33,040 nt of DNA from Hellea sp. (GCA_020628425.1 JAHDEZ010000031.1:1-33040); one strand, 5' to 3'. Shown: positions 1 to 8,846, counted from the stretch's first letter. Notes: generated by a model from the sequence alone, not told the origin. Numbers and translations are program-made.

Positions 1-80
1 TTGCCATTGAAACCTCTGTATACGCTTTTTTGATTTTCGCGCGCGTTTAACAGAAGCGTTAAGAATAGGGAAGGGCGAAT

Positions 81-863
81 ATGGGCGGTAGCGTCAAAGA
101 TCAGCTGGGTCGCATTCAAGTGGAAATCGGTGCTTGCCCAGCTGTTATATTGGTCAATCCTCAGCTCGGTGAGAATATCGGCGCAGCGGCCCGGGCTATG
201 CTCAATTTTGGTCTGATCGATCTGCGTCTGGTGGCCCCACGCGACGGTTGGCCCAATCCGGCTAGCGAGGCCACGGCAGCGGGGGCAACCAATCTTCTGA
301 ACGATGCAAAGGTCTTTGAAACAACAGCCGAGGCAGTTGCGGATCTATCATTCCTTTTGGCAGCAACAGCTCGTCGCAGGGAGCTTGAAATCCCGGTCAT
401 TGGCACTGGTGAGGTCGGCGCAGCACTGCATGCCCATGAACAGGGCGGTACCAAGACAGGTATATTGTTTGGCCCTGAGAAAGCGGGGCTCAAAAACGAA
501 GATGTAGTGCTTTGTAATCATATTTTGACCTATCCGATTAATCCGGCCTTTCATTCGCTCAATCTGGCCCAGGCCGTTGGCGTGTTTGGATATATCTGGA
601 AGTCGGCCGAAGGCACAGCCCCTCCGCCCGCTTTTGATACCGAGCCGTCCGAGGCCGCTTGCCGCGAAGACCTAGTGCGTATGTTCGAACATCTTGAGGA
701 TGAATTAGACAAAGCCGGGTTCTTTTTCCCTGAGGCTAAAAAGGAGCTCATGAGCCGCAATATCCGCGCCCCCTTTACGCGCGCCAATATGACGGAACAG
801 GAGGTGCGCACATTCAGAGGCATAATTAAGGCTTTGGCCAAGGGACGGGGCAAGGCCCGATAG
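81..863 (+). CDS. trmJ: tRNA (cytidine/uridine-2'-O-)methyltransferase, TrmJ-type SPOUT
   Basis: Cytoplasmic SPOUT-fold enzyme expected to 2'-O-methylate the ribose at position 32 of several tRNAs using SAM. All three SpoU motifs are visible: NPQLGENIGAAARAM around residues 26-40, ILFGPEKAGLKNED around 128-141, and NPAFHSLNLAQAV around 154-166. The long C-terminal helical extension after residue 185 (260 aa in total) fits TrmJ/LasT rather than the shorter TrmL. The ATG is preceded by a GGGAAGGG ribosome-binding site. The gene is first in the window; bases 1-80 show no other gene and presumably hold its promoter. A weak hairpin (GCCGCT...AGTGGC, 913-932) follows. The family call is firm. The exact tRNA position is from family knowledge. 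Confidence 0.9.
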   Translation: MGGSVKDQLGRIQVEIGACPAVILVNPQLGENIGAAARAMLNFGLIDLRLVAPRDGWPNPASEATAAGATNLLNDAKVFETTAEAVADLSFLLAATARRRELEIPVIGTGEVGAALHAHEQGGTKTGILFGPEKAGLKNEDVVLCNHILTYPINPAFHSLNLAQAVGVFGYIWKSAEGTAPPPAFDTEPSEAACREDLVRMFEHLEDELDKAGFFFPEAKKELMSRNIRAPFTRANMTEQEVRTFRGIIKALAKGRGKAR

Positions 864-989
864 TCCGCTTGCGAATCCAATGATTAACGAAGTCCTTATG
901 CACATTTGCATGGCCGCTAATGCGTAAGTGGCGGTTCTAAATTACACAGTAATCTCCATATGAGCCTTGTCTTGAAATGGAGAGAGACA

Positions 990-1148
990 ATGAAACATCA
1001 ATTGAACAGCCGCGGATTTTCGCTGGTATCAGAAACCGTATTCAATTCACCTTTTACAGGTGGTTTTGAAAAGCGTGAACAAGCTGTTTCATCCGTCATG
1101 GCTCGGCGCTATGCGCGTCGTGCCCGTCGTGAGAACCGCGCCCTTTAA
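990..1148 (+). CDS. Small Arg-rich hypothetical protein (52 aa)
   Basis: I do not recognise a family. The start at 990 is chosen because GGAGAGAG lies 5-6 bases upstream; an in-frame ATG at 960 has no such site. The 52-residue product starts MKHQLNSRGF and ends in a strongly basic stretch, ARRYARRARRENRAL. This could bind nucleic acid or a membrane surface, but that is inference. There is no signal peptide or transmembrane segment. Its TAA stop shares the palindrome TTAA with the stop of the convergent prmA gene. A strong intrinsic terminator starts 24 bases after the stop, which supports this as a real, separately terminated transcription unit. Confidence 0.6.
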   Translation: MKHQLNSRGFSLVSETVFNSPFTGGFEKREQAVSSVMARRYARRARRENRAL

Positions 1149-2023
1149 ATTCGCTTTTTTCCCTGAAGCGAGGTCCATCCCGAGAGGGATGGGCCTTTTT
1201 TGGTTGTGATATCGTTATCTTCGAAGCGGGCGGAAACATCATCCGCAAGCTCATCTAGAATGCCTGACAGAATAACTGTTCCCTCGGGTTCTAAAGCTTT
1301 TGAAATATCGGGAGCGAGAGCCATGAGAGGACCTGCAAGGATATTGGCGAATATCAGGTCAAATGTTTGACCTTTTAATTCAGAGCTTTCGAATCCATCT
1401 GCCTGAAACGAGGTAACAAATTTAGCTACATTGTTCTGCTGAGCATTGGCTAAGGTCACATCAACGGCGTCCGAGTCGATGTCTGACGATTGAACTGGAA
1501 TTTGCAAGGCCATCGCCGCTGCAATCGCTAATGTCCCTGCGCCGCAGCCTAGGTCCAAAATGTGTTCGAAAGTTCGTCCCTCTTTTAACAGGTCGTCGAA
1601 TAGTAAAAGACAGCCTTTTGTAGTACCATGATGACCTGTCCCAAAAGCTGCACCGGCTTCGATATGAATTGGCCAAGGTTTGTCAGCCGGGACACTATTT
1701 TTGTCATGTTCACCGAAAATCCAAAACCGGCCGGCATCTACGGGTGGTAAGCCTTTTTGACTGAGCTCGACCCAATCTTCATCAGGAAGCTGTGTGACAA
1801 ACGCCTCCATTTGGTCATTTAATTTCAAAGAGGACAGGGCAATGTCGGCCTGTTCTTGGCTTTTATATAGTGCCTGCAAATGAAAAATATCGCCTTGTCC
1901 ATTATCTTCAAAAATTGAAACGGCGAGGGCTTCCATTTCCGTTTCAAATCCAAGAGCATCAGCAAGCTCGAATATGATCGCACTCTCTCCGCGTATGAAT
2001 AGAGCATAGGGCTGCAGGGGCAT
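1145..2023 (-). CDS. prmA: Ribosomal protein L11 methyltransferase PrmA
   Basis: Class I SAM-dependent methyltransferase that trimethylates ribosomal protein L11. Seen in the 292-aa product: the PrmA signature GAAFGTGHHGTT at 124-134, the SAM-binding glycine loop ILDLGCGAGTLAI at 155-167, the acidic motif DIDSDAV at 181-187, and the catalytic-site motif FANILAGPL at 225-233. Length is normal for the family. It is the last gene of an operon with uvrD and the lipoprotein gene. Its ATG shares one base with the upstream stop (TGATG), which implies translational coupling. The C terminus (KKGPSLSGWTSLQGKKRI) is encoded across an antisense terminator, and its stop overlaps the stop of the convergent small gene. 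Confidence 0.95.
   Translation of the reverse strand: MPLQPYALFIRGESAIIFELADALGFETEMEALAVSIFEDNGQGDIFHLQALYKSQEQADIALSSLKLNDQMEAFVTQLPDEDWVELSQKGLPPVDAGRFWIFGEHDKNSVPADKPWPIHIEAGAAFGTGHHGTTKGCLLLFDDLLKEGRTFEHILDLGCGAGTLAIAAAMALQIPVQSSDIDSDAVDVTLANAQQNNVAKFVTSFQADGFESSELKGQTFDLIFANILAGPLMALAPDISKALEPEGTVILSGILDELADDVSARFEDNDITTKKGPSLSGWTSLQGKKRI
1172..1201 (+). terminator. Intrinsic terminator after the small gene, inside antisense prmA
   Basis: A 10-bp stem (1172-1181 with 1186-1195, one G-U pair), closed by a GAGA tetraloop, is followed directly by six T. It sits 24 bases after the stop at 1148. On the other strand the same bases encode about residues 276-285 of PrmA (KGPSLSGWTS), so the terminator is embedded in a coding region. 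Confidence 0.8.
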
Positions 2024-3402
2024 CAGTTGTCTTCGCTTTCTGGTCTCTGTTTGGCTAGACAGTTTTCTTCAGACATTTGACCGTTCACTGCACCGCATAG
2101 CATAAGTTCTATGAGTTCGGGTTCGGCAACGTGTTTAGAGTGTGCCTGTAATGGATCAACAAAATCATTGACGATACTGATGATAGGGTCGGCAAATTCG
2201 AGACGAATATCAACGAAGTCGAAACCTAATATGCGGCTTATATTTTCCCGCGCTTCGGAATTAAACGGTGGAACAGATTGGCCTTCCGGTACGGATTGAG
2301 ATTGCCATAGATTTTCAATGAAGGGATTGACCTCATATGTCAGAAAATCATTAATCTCGGACAAGGCAACAATCCTAGGACGGCTTTGATAGGGAGCGTT
2401 ATTCGCGGGTTTTACGGGTTCGTTTGAGATGTCGCTGAGTGATAGCAATGCCAGCTGATTAGCCAACATATAAATTTCGCTACCTGCAATCATCCGATCG
2501 ATAATTGTTTCCTGTTCATCCGTCAGATTTTCGCGCATAAGGTCGAAGGTAATTTTACTGCCCAGACTTTCGCTGACAAATGCGAACTGATTGGTTTGCG
2601 GGTTTTGGCGTTCGGCCACTTCACAAGCCCTTGCTGCGGAAACGCGTTCACCTTGCAATTCAAATTGAAAACCGCCGGCATCCAAACCAGCAGAGCACAT
2701 GGCGCCCTGAATGGCATTGCGAATATCCTGTCCGGCCGGCCCCAAATACATGACGGCATCGGAAAATCCATAGTTGACCATTTCGTCTTTGAGACGACGA
2801 TTATATTTTCGACGTAATCCTGCCAGAACTCCAGAGCGCTCGGAGTTTACGTCCTGCCCGACATGTGCGTATTGCAGGCCTTCCCAGAAAAATTCATCCC
2901 AGAAAATCCGGTAAACAACAAACTCGAGTTCGTCAGTCACACTTAAAGTCTGCTTGTCCATACATACCAGACGATCCAATTTAAGAGGAGCATTCGGGAT
3001 GATCGTTTGATAGGTTATGGGTTGCTCGGCGGCGGATATTTCAATACGAGATCCTTTTCGCAAATCCATGGCTTCATTGTCGACAATCCCGCATTGAGAG
3101 TCGAGTGTATTACCTTCTATTTCAAGGCCGTAAGCATTAGCGACGCCCTCCAGAAAAGTGCGGGCTAATGGGGCCTCTTCAGGGTTTTCAGTACGTCCGA
3201 TTCCGTGGAGATAAAAAATATTCAGGCGCGCTTTTTGGTCTTCTCGGTGAATGGTGTCTGCCAAAAATTCCAGTCCGCGGAAACCACCGTCATCGGGTTG
3301 TTCACTGGCGAGCGCGTTCATCTGCATAATTTTCAATTCGGTTTTACTGGCCGCACAACCATTGAGGAGTATGAAAGCGATTAACGCCGATAGAATTCGC
3401 AT
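2023..3402 (-). CDS. Lipoprotein with alpha/beta-hydrolase-like features
   Basis: Exported lipoprotein of 459 aa. The signal peptide MRILSALIAFILLNGC ends in a lipobox (LNGC, lipidated Cys16). Two segments suggest a serine hydrolase of the alpha/beta fold: a strand ending in FYLHGIGRT near residues 63-71, reminiscent of the HG oxyanion region, and FVSESLGSK near 275-283. The latter resembles a nucleophile elbow with Ser279, where the first Gly of GxSxG is replaced by Ser. I cannot place the catalytic His with certainty. The ATG at 3402 is preferred over an in-frame TTG at 3408 because it follows the uvrD stop by two bases and has AAAAGG upstream. It is operonic with uvrD and prmA. The function is unknown; a lipase or esterase role is possible. 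Confidence 0.75.
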   Translation of the reverse strand: MRILSALIAFILLNGCAASKTELKIMQMNALASEQPDDGGFRGLEFLADTIHREDQKARLNIFYLHGIGRTENPEEAPLARTFLEGVANAYGLEIEGNTLDSQCGIVDNEAMDLRKGSRIEISAAEQPITYQTIIPNAPLKLDRLVCMDKQTLSVTDELEFVVYRIFWDEFFWEGLQYAHVGQDVNSERSGVLAGLRRKYNRRLKDEMVNYGFSDAVMYLGPAGQDIRNAIQGAMCSAGLDAGGFQFELQGERVSAARACEVAERQNPQTNQFAFVSESLGSKITFDLMRENLTDEQETIIDRMIAGSEIYMLANQLALLSLSDISNEPVKPANNAPYQSRPRIVALSEINDFLTYEVNPFIENLWQSQSVPEGQSVPPFNSEARENISRILGFDFVDIRLEFADPIISIVNDFVDPLQAHSKHVAEPELIELMLCGAVNGQMSEENCLAKQRPESEDN

Positions 3403-3404
3403 TA

Positions 3405-5723
3405 TCAAACCTTTTCCACAAACCCTTCCAGAACCTTTTTCTCACCGGCCTTTTCAAATGAGACGGTCAGCTTGGTGCCTTCAGAAGCTTTAATTGTTCC
3501 ATAGCCGAATTTTTGATGAAAGATACGCTCGCCTACAGAAAACATGCTCGTGTTTTGTTTGACCTGTCTACGTCTTGCTGTTGCATTTATTGTCTGAGGG
3601 GGCTGACGTCTTTGCTCGAAACGCTGCCACCCTGGAGAGCTTCGGCCTCTGTCGAAAGATGCTGCGAAACTTTCAGAGACTTCTTCTGCGAACCCTCGAT
3701 GTTCGTAATATCCGGTCTCAGACGCGGCTGTCACATGTTGAGGTGGAAGCTCATCTATAAAACGCGACGGAATAGATGATTGCCATGAACCGTAAACCTG
3801 ACGATTAGCGGCAAAGAATATTTTAGCCCGCTCTCGTGCCCGTGTTAATCCTACATAGGCAAGACGTCGCTCTTCCTCGAGACCAGCCATGCCATTTTCA
3901 TCTAATGATTTTTGAGACGGGAAAACGCCTTCTTCCCAGCCAGGCAAAAACACAAGCGGGAATTCCAGCCCTTTGGCAGCATGAAGTGTCATCAAAGAAA
4001 CTTCATCTTCTTGAGGCCCGGAGTCCAAGTCCAGTACTAAAGAGACATGTTCCAGATATGCGGGCAGGGTGTCAAATTCGGAAATGGCTTGAATGAGTTC
4101 CTTAAGGTTTTCAAGACGACCCTGTGACTTGGCGTCTTTATTGTCTCGCCACATCTGTGTGTATCCAGACTCGTCCAAAACACGCTCAGCCAGATCCACT
4201 GGTGACAGGTTCTGACTGTCGGCCCGCCAGCGCTGTAAATCCAGTAGAAAGGCCTTTAGCGCCGTGCGGGCCTTCCCTCGGATTTCATCTGTTTTAACCA
4301 GCTCCGACGTTGCATGCTCAAGATTACTGTTCATACCACGTGCGGCCAGTTGTAATTTCTGGACACTGGTTTGGCCTATACCGCGTTTTGGAACATTCAC
4401 GACGCGCTCAAATGCCAAGTCGTCGGTTTCCGAAACAATGAGGCGCAAATAGGCGTGTGCATCCCTGATTTCCTGCCGTTCGAAAAAGCGCGGGCCGCCA
4501 ACAACCCTGTAGGGTAGGCCTAGTGCGATAAACCTTTCCTCAAAGGCCCGCATTTGACGAGATGCTCTTACTAATACTGCAACATCATTATAGTCTCGGC
4601 CCCGGCTTTTCCAATTTTCAATCTCACTAGAAATATTTCGAGCTTCGGACGGCGCGTCCCAAACACCTGTTACAGTGACGAGCTCACCTCCTTCATCCTC
4701 GGTCCAAAGCGTTTTGCCAAGCCGGTCCTGATTGGCCGAAATTAGCCCTGATGCAGCCCCTAATATATGTCTGGTAGATCGGTAATTACGTTCCAGTTTG
4801 ACGACTTTCGCGCCAGGGAAATCTTTCTCAAAGCGGAGTATATTATCTACTTCAGCTCCGCGCCAACCATAGATAGACTGGTCGTCATCACCAACCACGC
4901 AAAGATTACCCGTCCCTTGAGCCAAAAGGCGCAGCCACAAATACTGACAGACATTCGTATCCTGATATTCGTCAACCAATAGATAACGAAATTTTACATG
5001 GTACTTTTTCAAGACGTCCGGGTGGTGTTTGAATATAGTCAAATTGTGCAGCAGCAAATCACCAAAGTCACAGGCATTCAGGACTTTAAGTCTTTCCTGA
5101 TAAATATTGTAAATTTTCCCGCCTTTGCCTTCGGCGAATTTAAAGGTTTCTTTTGCTGGAAGTTTATCAGGCGTTAGACCTTTGTTTTTCCAGCTATCGA
5201 TAAGTGATGCCATAAAACGAGGAGTCCAACGCTTGTCGTCGATGCCTTCGCTTTGTATGACTTGTTTTAGCAATCGTACCTGATCGTCCGTATCCAGTAT
5301 GGTAAAGCTTGATTTCAGGTCAACGAGCTCAGCATGTATACGTAGAATTTTCGCAGCAATAGAGTGGAAAGTTCCTAGCCAAGGCAGTCCCTCGACGGCG
5401 CCGCCAATCAACTCTCCGACTCGCTCTCGCATCTCACGGGCGGCTTTGTTGGTAAATGTCACCGAAAGAATTTGGGACGGATAGGCTAATCCTCTATCCA
5501 AAATATGAGCAAGGCGGCATGTTAAAACGCGGGTTTTGCCCGTGCCCGCGCCCGCCAGAACCAAAACCGCGCCATCGGTCGCTAGAACGGCGTCCCTTTG
5601 CTCGGGGTTTAATCCTTCGAGATAAGTGGCTTCGCGCCCGGCTGCCCGCGGCATTGCCTGAGCCGCGATAGATCCGGGACGCGGCGGCGGAGGCGCTGGA
5701 CGAAATGAATCAGGGTCGGACAT
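3405..5723 (-). CDS. uvrD: ATP-dependent DNA helicase UvrD/PcrA (SF1A)
   Basis: 3'-5' DNA helicase for nucleotide excision and mismatch repair. The 772-aa product shows the SF1 motifs in order: Q motif LNPEQRDAV (39-46), Walker A GAGTGKT (58-64), TFTNKAA (89-95), Walker B DEYQD (251-255), GDDDQSIYGWRGA (278-290), LERNYRST, and later VSLMTLHAAKGLEF and VGLTRA. The C-terminal 40 residues (FGYGTIKASEGTKLTVSF...) match the Tudor-like RNA-polymerase-binding domain of UvrD/PcrA. A proline-rich tail of about 35 residues precedes the Q motif. The ATG lacks a clear ribosome-binding site, so translation may be leaderless. It is first in a coupled operon with the lipoprotein gene and prmA. No convincing SOS box is visible upstream. 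Confidence 0.95.
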   Translation of the reverse strand: MSDPDSFRPAPPPPRPGSIAAQAMPRAAGREATYLEGLNPEQRDAVLATDGAVLVLAGAGTGKTRVLTCRLAHILDRGLAYPSQILSVTFTNKAAREMRERVGELIGGAVEGLPWLGTFHSIAAKILRIHAELVDLKSSFTILDTDDQVRLLKQVIQSEGIDDKRWTPRFMASLIDSWKNKGLTPDKLPAKETFKFAEGKGGKIYNIYQERLKVLNACDFGDLLLHNLTIFKHHPDVLKKYHVKFRYLLVDEYQDTNVCQYLWLRLLAQGTGNLCVVGDDDQSIYGWRGAEVDNILRFEKDFPGAKVVKLERNYRSTRHILGAASGLISANQDRLGKTLWTEDEGGELVTVTGVWDAPSEARNISSEIENWKSRGRDYNDVAVLVRASRQMRAFEERFIALGLPYRVVGGPRFFERQEIRDAHAYLRLIVSETDDLAFERVVNVPKRGIGQTSVQKLQLAARGMNSNLEHATSELVKTDEIRGKARTALKAFLLDLQRWRADSQNLSPVDLAERVLDESGYTQMWRDNKDAKSQGRLENLKELIQAISEFDTLPAYLEHVSLVLDLDSGPQEDEVSLMTLHAAKGLEFPLVFLPGWEEGVFPSQKSLDENGMAGLEEERRLAYVGLTRARERAKIFFAANRQVYGSWQSSIPSRFIDELPPQHVTAASETGYYEHRGFAEEVSESFAASFDRGRSSPGWQRFEQRRQPPQTINATARRRQVKQNTSMFSVGERIFHQKFGYGTIKASEGTKLTVSFEKAGEKKVLEGFVEKV

Positions 5724-5867
5724 AAGGTGAACATATACATGTAACGCAGGGGAATTCTACACCTGTTCCTTAATAAATATTCATGAAAAACAGCTTTGTG
5801 TTTGCGATCTGTTCATCTTGAAACTCTTATAGTGCCAAGTGAATCGGAATTGAGATTTGGATTAATT

Positions 5868-8258
5868 ATGGCCCTTAATGTCAAAACGCTCCTAATGTCT
5901 GCCGCCAGCCTGGCCCTTATGGCCTGTAGTAGTGGAGGCGGTTCCTCTTCGTCCGGAAATGGCGGATTCGTCAGCAACAATGACACGACTCCGCCTACCG
6001 TATCCTTCTCCCCGGATGTCATTGCGGTGACAGGACGCGAGACGGGCGAATCTACATTGGCCAGTTCAGATAATGTCGGCGTCGCTTCGAGCAATGTGAC
6101 CTGTACCAATAATGGTACGTTTTCCAATAATACGTTCACGGCTCCGGACGTGGACGAGGAAACGACCAGTGTCTGTACGGCTACTGTCCGTGATGCGGCC
6201 GGTAACCAAGCTTCGACTACCCTGACAGTGACAATTACGCCCGGTGCGGATATTGCCGATCCGGTTTTGACCGTGACCGTGCCAAATACAACCGTTAGCT
6301 CAGGTGGTTCAGTGGATCTGACCGTTGAGGCGACGGATAATCGCGGCGCACCCACGGTCAATGTCAGCTGTGAAAATGGTGGCAGCTGGGCGGACGGCGT
6401 CTTTACCGCGCCCGCTGTAACAGAAGACACAACAGTCACCTGTACGGTTAGGGCTGAGGACGATGCCGGAAATGTGGCCGAAGAAACCGTAATATTTACA
6501 GTTACACCGCCGGATACGACAGCTCCGACGATTACGTTTCCGGGTGGAAATACGTTGACAGTCGCCTCTGGTCAGACAGCCAATTACGCCATTGATATAA
6601 CGGATAATTCCGGAGAGACCATTATTCCGACGGTAGCCTGTGATAATGGCGGCAGCTGGGAGAACGGCGTGTTTACGGCACCAAACGTGACCGAAGATAC
6701 CACCGTGACCTGTACGGTCACGGCAGAGGATAGCGGTGGCAACGCGGTCAGTGAAACTTTCACCGTGACAGTTACAGCGCCGACATCCAATAAGGTCATC
6801 ATTAGCGGCATGGCAACGTTTGATTTTGTGCCGCATAACCCATCAACCAACGGCTTGGACTACGCTATTACTTCAGCCAAGCCCATTCGAGGTGCGACCG
6901 TTCAATTGGTGGATGGCAGCAATGGAGTCCTGCAAAGCGCCATGACTGACGAGATGGGTAATTATTCGTTTGAAGTGGATCGGAACACATCCGTTCGTAT
7001 CCGTGTATTGTCGGAAATTGTGTCGGCGAGCGGCGCGATCTGGGACATCAAGATCGTAAACTCTGGCAATAATATTTATGCCATTCAGGGTGGGCTGCAA
7101 AGCTCAGGCACGGCGAATTCAACCCGCGACCTTCATGCCCAGTCGGGTTGGGGCGGGACCAGCTATAGCTCCACACGCCAGGCGGCACCCTTCGCCGTAT
7201 TGGACCCGCTTTACACGACTGTGACCCGTTTTGCCGCCGTCGACCCGGATATTAATTTCCCGCGCCTGTTCGTGGATTGGGCGCCGACTAATAATCAAGG
7301 CTCCTTCTATACGGGCGGTCGTATTACATTGCTCGGTGATGAGAATAATGACACGGACGAATATGACCCGCATGTCGTTGTGCATGAGTGGGGTCACTAT
7401 TTCGAAGACATTCTCTCGCGTGCTGACTCTCTCGGTGGACCGCATACGGGCGGAGACCGTCTCGACCCGCGCGTCGCCTTTGGAGAAGGCTGGGGCTATG
7501 CGCTGGCAGCTATGATCTTGGATGATCCCAATGCTCGCGACAGCGGCGGTGCCCGTCAAGCAGGTGGGTTTAACATTCCTGTCGACCGCAATAATAATGT
7601 CAATTCCGGCTGGTTCAGCGAAGCCACAGTGCAGTCCGTGCTCTATGACCTGTATGATGCGCCGCAGGATGGTGTTGACACGGTTGAAGCCGGACTGGGG
7701 CCTATTTACGAGACTTTGATCTCGGCAGATTATGTGGACTCGCCTTATTTCACGACCATCTTCCTGTTTGCAGATGAATATCGCAAGCAGCAGTCGGCCA
7801 CATCGCCAGGTCTGGATGCCCTGCTGACCGATCAGGACGTTTTCGGAACCGGCCCGAACGGTGCGGGTGAAAACAATAACGGTAATATTGCGTCCAGCCT
7901 GCCGGTATATAAAGTTCTCACCAGCGGCGGTTCGGTTGAGATTTGCTCGGTCAATGATGCCGGGATTGAGAATAAGCTCGGAAATACGATTTTCCTGGAA
8001 TTCTCTCCGCCCTCAAGTCGGAACTACACACTGACCATGACCCGGAGCTCAGGCGCGTCCGGTCGTGACCCGGATTTCAGAATTTTCCGTCGTGGAACAT
8101 TAATTGCACGGGCGGAAAGCTCAGACGTCAATACGGAAAGCTGGACAGGTACTTTATCGGCAGGAGAGACTTATACCATTGATGCCAGAGACTGGCAGAA
8201 TGTGGACCGGAACACCGCCTCATCGGGTGATGCCTGTTATAACTTCACGGCGAATTAG
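5868..8258 (+). CDS. Multidomain HEWGH metalloprotease-like lipoprotein with Ig-like repeats
   Basis: Secreted lipoprotein of 796 aa, probably a zinc peptidase. The start at 5868 gives a clean signal peptide, MALNVKTLLMSAASLALMAC (lipidated Cys20); upstream in-frame codons are not signal-like. Domain order: a Ser/Gly-rich linker; three Ig/HYR-like repeats at about 39-124, 128-214 and 215-303, each with a conserved Cys pair; a carboxypeptidase-regulatory/transthyretin-like domain at about 310-385 (GATVQLVD...MGNYSF); a catalytic region with H506-E-W-G-H510 and a likely third zinc ligand, E540, in GEGWGYAL; and a C-terminal beta-sandwich resembling PPC domains (about 700-796). The HExxH plus Glu spacing suggests a gluzincin-like arrangement. 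I cannot assign a MEROPS family. A second lipoprotein gene follows after 12 bases. Confidence 0.8.
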   Translation: MALNVKTLLMSAASLALMACSSGGGSSSSGNGGFVSNNDTTPPTVSFSPDVIAVTGRETGESTLASSDNVGVASSNVTCTNNGTFSNNTFTAPDVDEETTSVCTATVRDAAGNQASTTLTVTITPGADIADPVLTVTVPNTTVSSGGSVDLTVEATDNRGAPTVNVSCENGGSWADGVFTAPAVTEDTTVTCTVRAEDDAGNVAEETVIFTVTPPDTTAPTITFPGGNTLTVASGQTANYAIDITDNSGETIIPTVACDNGGSWENGVFTAPNVTEDTTVTCTVTAEDSGGNAVSETFTVTVTAPTSNKVIISGMATFDFVPHNPSTNGLDYAITSAKPIRGATVQLVDGSNGVLQSAMTDEMGNYSFEVDRNTSVRIRVLSEIVSASGAIWDIKIVNSGNNIYAIQGGLQSSGTANSTRDLHAQSGWGGTSYSSTRQAAPFAVLDPLYTTVTRFAAVDPDINFPRLFVDWAPTNNQGSFYTGGRITLLGDENNDTDEYDPHVVVHEWGHYFEDILSRADSLGGPHTGGDRLDPRVAFGEGWGYALAAMILDDPNARDSGGARQAGGFNIPVDRNNNVNSGWFSEATVQSVLYDLYDAPQDGVDTVEAGLGPIYETLISADYVDSPYFTTIFLFADEYRKQQSATSPGLDALLTDQDVFGTGPNGAGENNNGNIASSLPVYKVLTSGGSVEICSVNDAGIENKLGNTIFLEFSPPSSRNYTLTMTRSSGASGRDPDFRIFRRGTLIARAESSDVNTESWTGTLSAGETYTIDARDWQNVDRNTASSGDACYNFTAN
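6250..6780 (+). repeat. In-gene tandem repeat encoding Ig-like domains 2 and 3
   Basis: Two adjacent copies with a period of about 270 bases are recognisable at DNA level. For example GGCAGCTGGG occurs at 6381 and 6651, followed by near-matching stretches ending ACCTGTACGG. They encode Ig-like repeats 2 and 3 of the protease-like lipoprotein. A third, more diverged copy lies just upstream (about 5985-6240). The pattern indicates fairly recent internal duplication. Confidence 0.7.
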
Positions 8259-8270
8259 AAAGGTATGATT

Positions 8271-8846
8271 ATGACCTCAAAGAAATTTTTACGTATCGCG
8301 GGATTATCCGCCTTTGCAGTCGGGTGTTCTGCAGCTCAGGACAATACGAAATATGTCTCCGAAAAAATGTCGCTGCCAAGTGCCGAAAAGCACCAGGCGC
8401 CACATACGCCGCATACTAAATTATCGGCGGCGGTCGATTTTAATACCGATTTTTCGGGCCGGGCGGATATCGGTGTCGTGGAGACGCTCAATATTAATGT
8501 CACCAGCCACTATCCCGGCAGTAGGGTTTCATTTGAATTGCTGGACGCGCCAGGACTTCAGATTTTCCAAAAATCCGGTCTGACGGAAACGACGGCGTCT
8601 CTGGGTGAGGGCGGCCATGATCTGTCCTTGCAGTTCCAGCCAGTTACCGAAGGCGTTCATGATATAATTATCTTGGCCAAAGTTACCCTGGCGGATGGTC
8701 AGTATATGACCAAAACTCATCTAATTCCTGTCTATGTAGGCGACCAGTTTCAACCGTCTAAAGAGGTTAAAACGCTGGAACCGTCAACGACATCTCAGGA
8801 ATTGGGCGGTATGATAATCATGGATGCAGAAGAAACGATTGAGTAA
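8271..8846 (+). CDS. Small lipoprotein, beta-sandwich-like, partner of the upstream protease
   Basis: Exported lipoprotein of 191 aa that I cannot assign to a named family. The start at 8271 is preferred over ATG 8265 because AGAAAGG (8257-8263) lies 7 bases before it. The signal peptide MTSKKFLRIAGLSAFAVGC ends in the lipobox FAVGC (Cys19). The segment after residue 60 alternates hydrophobic and polar residues (VSFELLDAPGLQIF, LSLQFQPVTEGVHDIIILAKVTL), as expected for an Ig-like beta-sandwich. It lies 12 bases after the HEWGH lipoprotein, so the two are probably co-transcribed and may work together at the cell surface. Its stop abuts the convergent RHH gene stop. Confidence 0.7.
   Translation: MTSKKFLRIAGLSAFAVGCSAAQDNTKYVSEKMSLPSAEKHQAPHTPHTKLSAAVDFNTDFSGRADIGVVETLNINVTSHYPGSRVSFELLDAPGLQIFQKSGLTETTASLGEGGHDLSLQFQPVTEGVHDIIILAKVTLADGQYMTKTHLIPVYVGDQFQPSKEVKTLEPSTTSQELGGMIIMDAEETIE

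Noticed and set aside
5724-5867. SOS (LexA) box upstream of uvrD
   Set aside because: GAACATATACATGTAAC was inspected, but it does not fit GTTC-N7-GTTC or the enterobacterial box. Only an 8-bp palindrome, TACATGTA, is present.
5813-6836. Long open frames of 175-208 aa antisense to the protease-like lipoprotein gene
   Set aside because: They lie opposite the Ig-like repeat region, where biased codon use keeps the other frames open. They have no ribosome-binding site, domain or signal, and the sense frame is clearly the real one.
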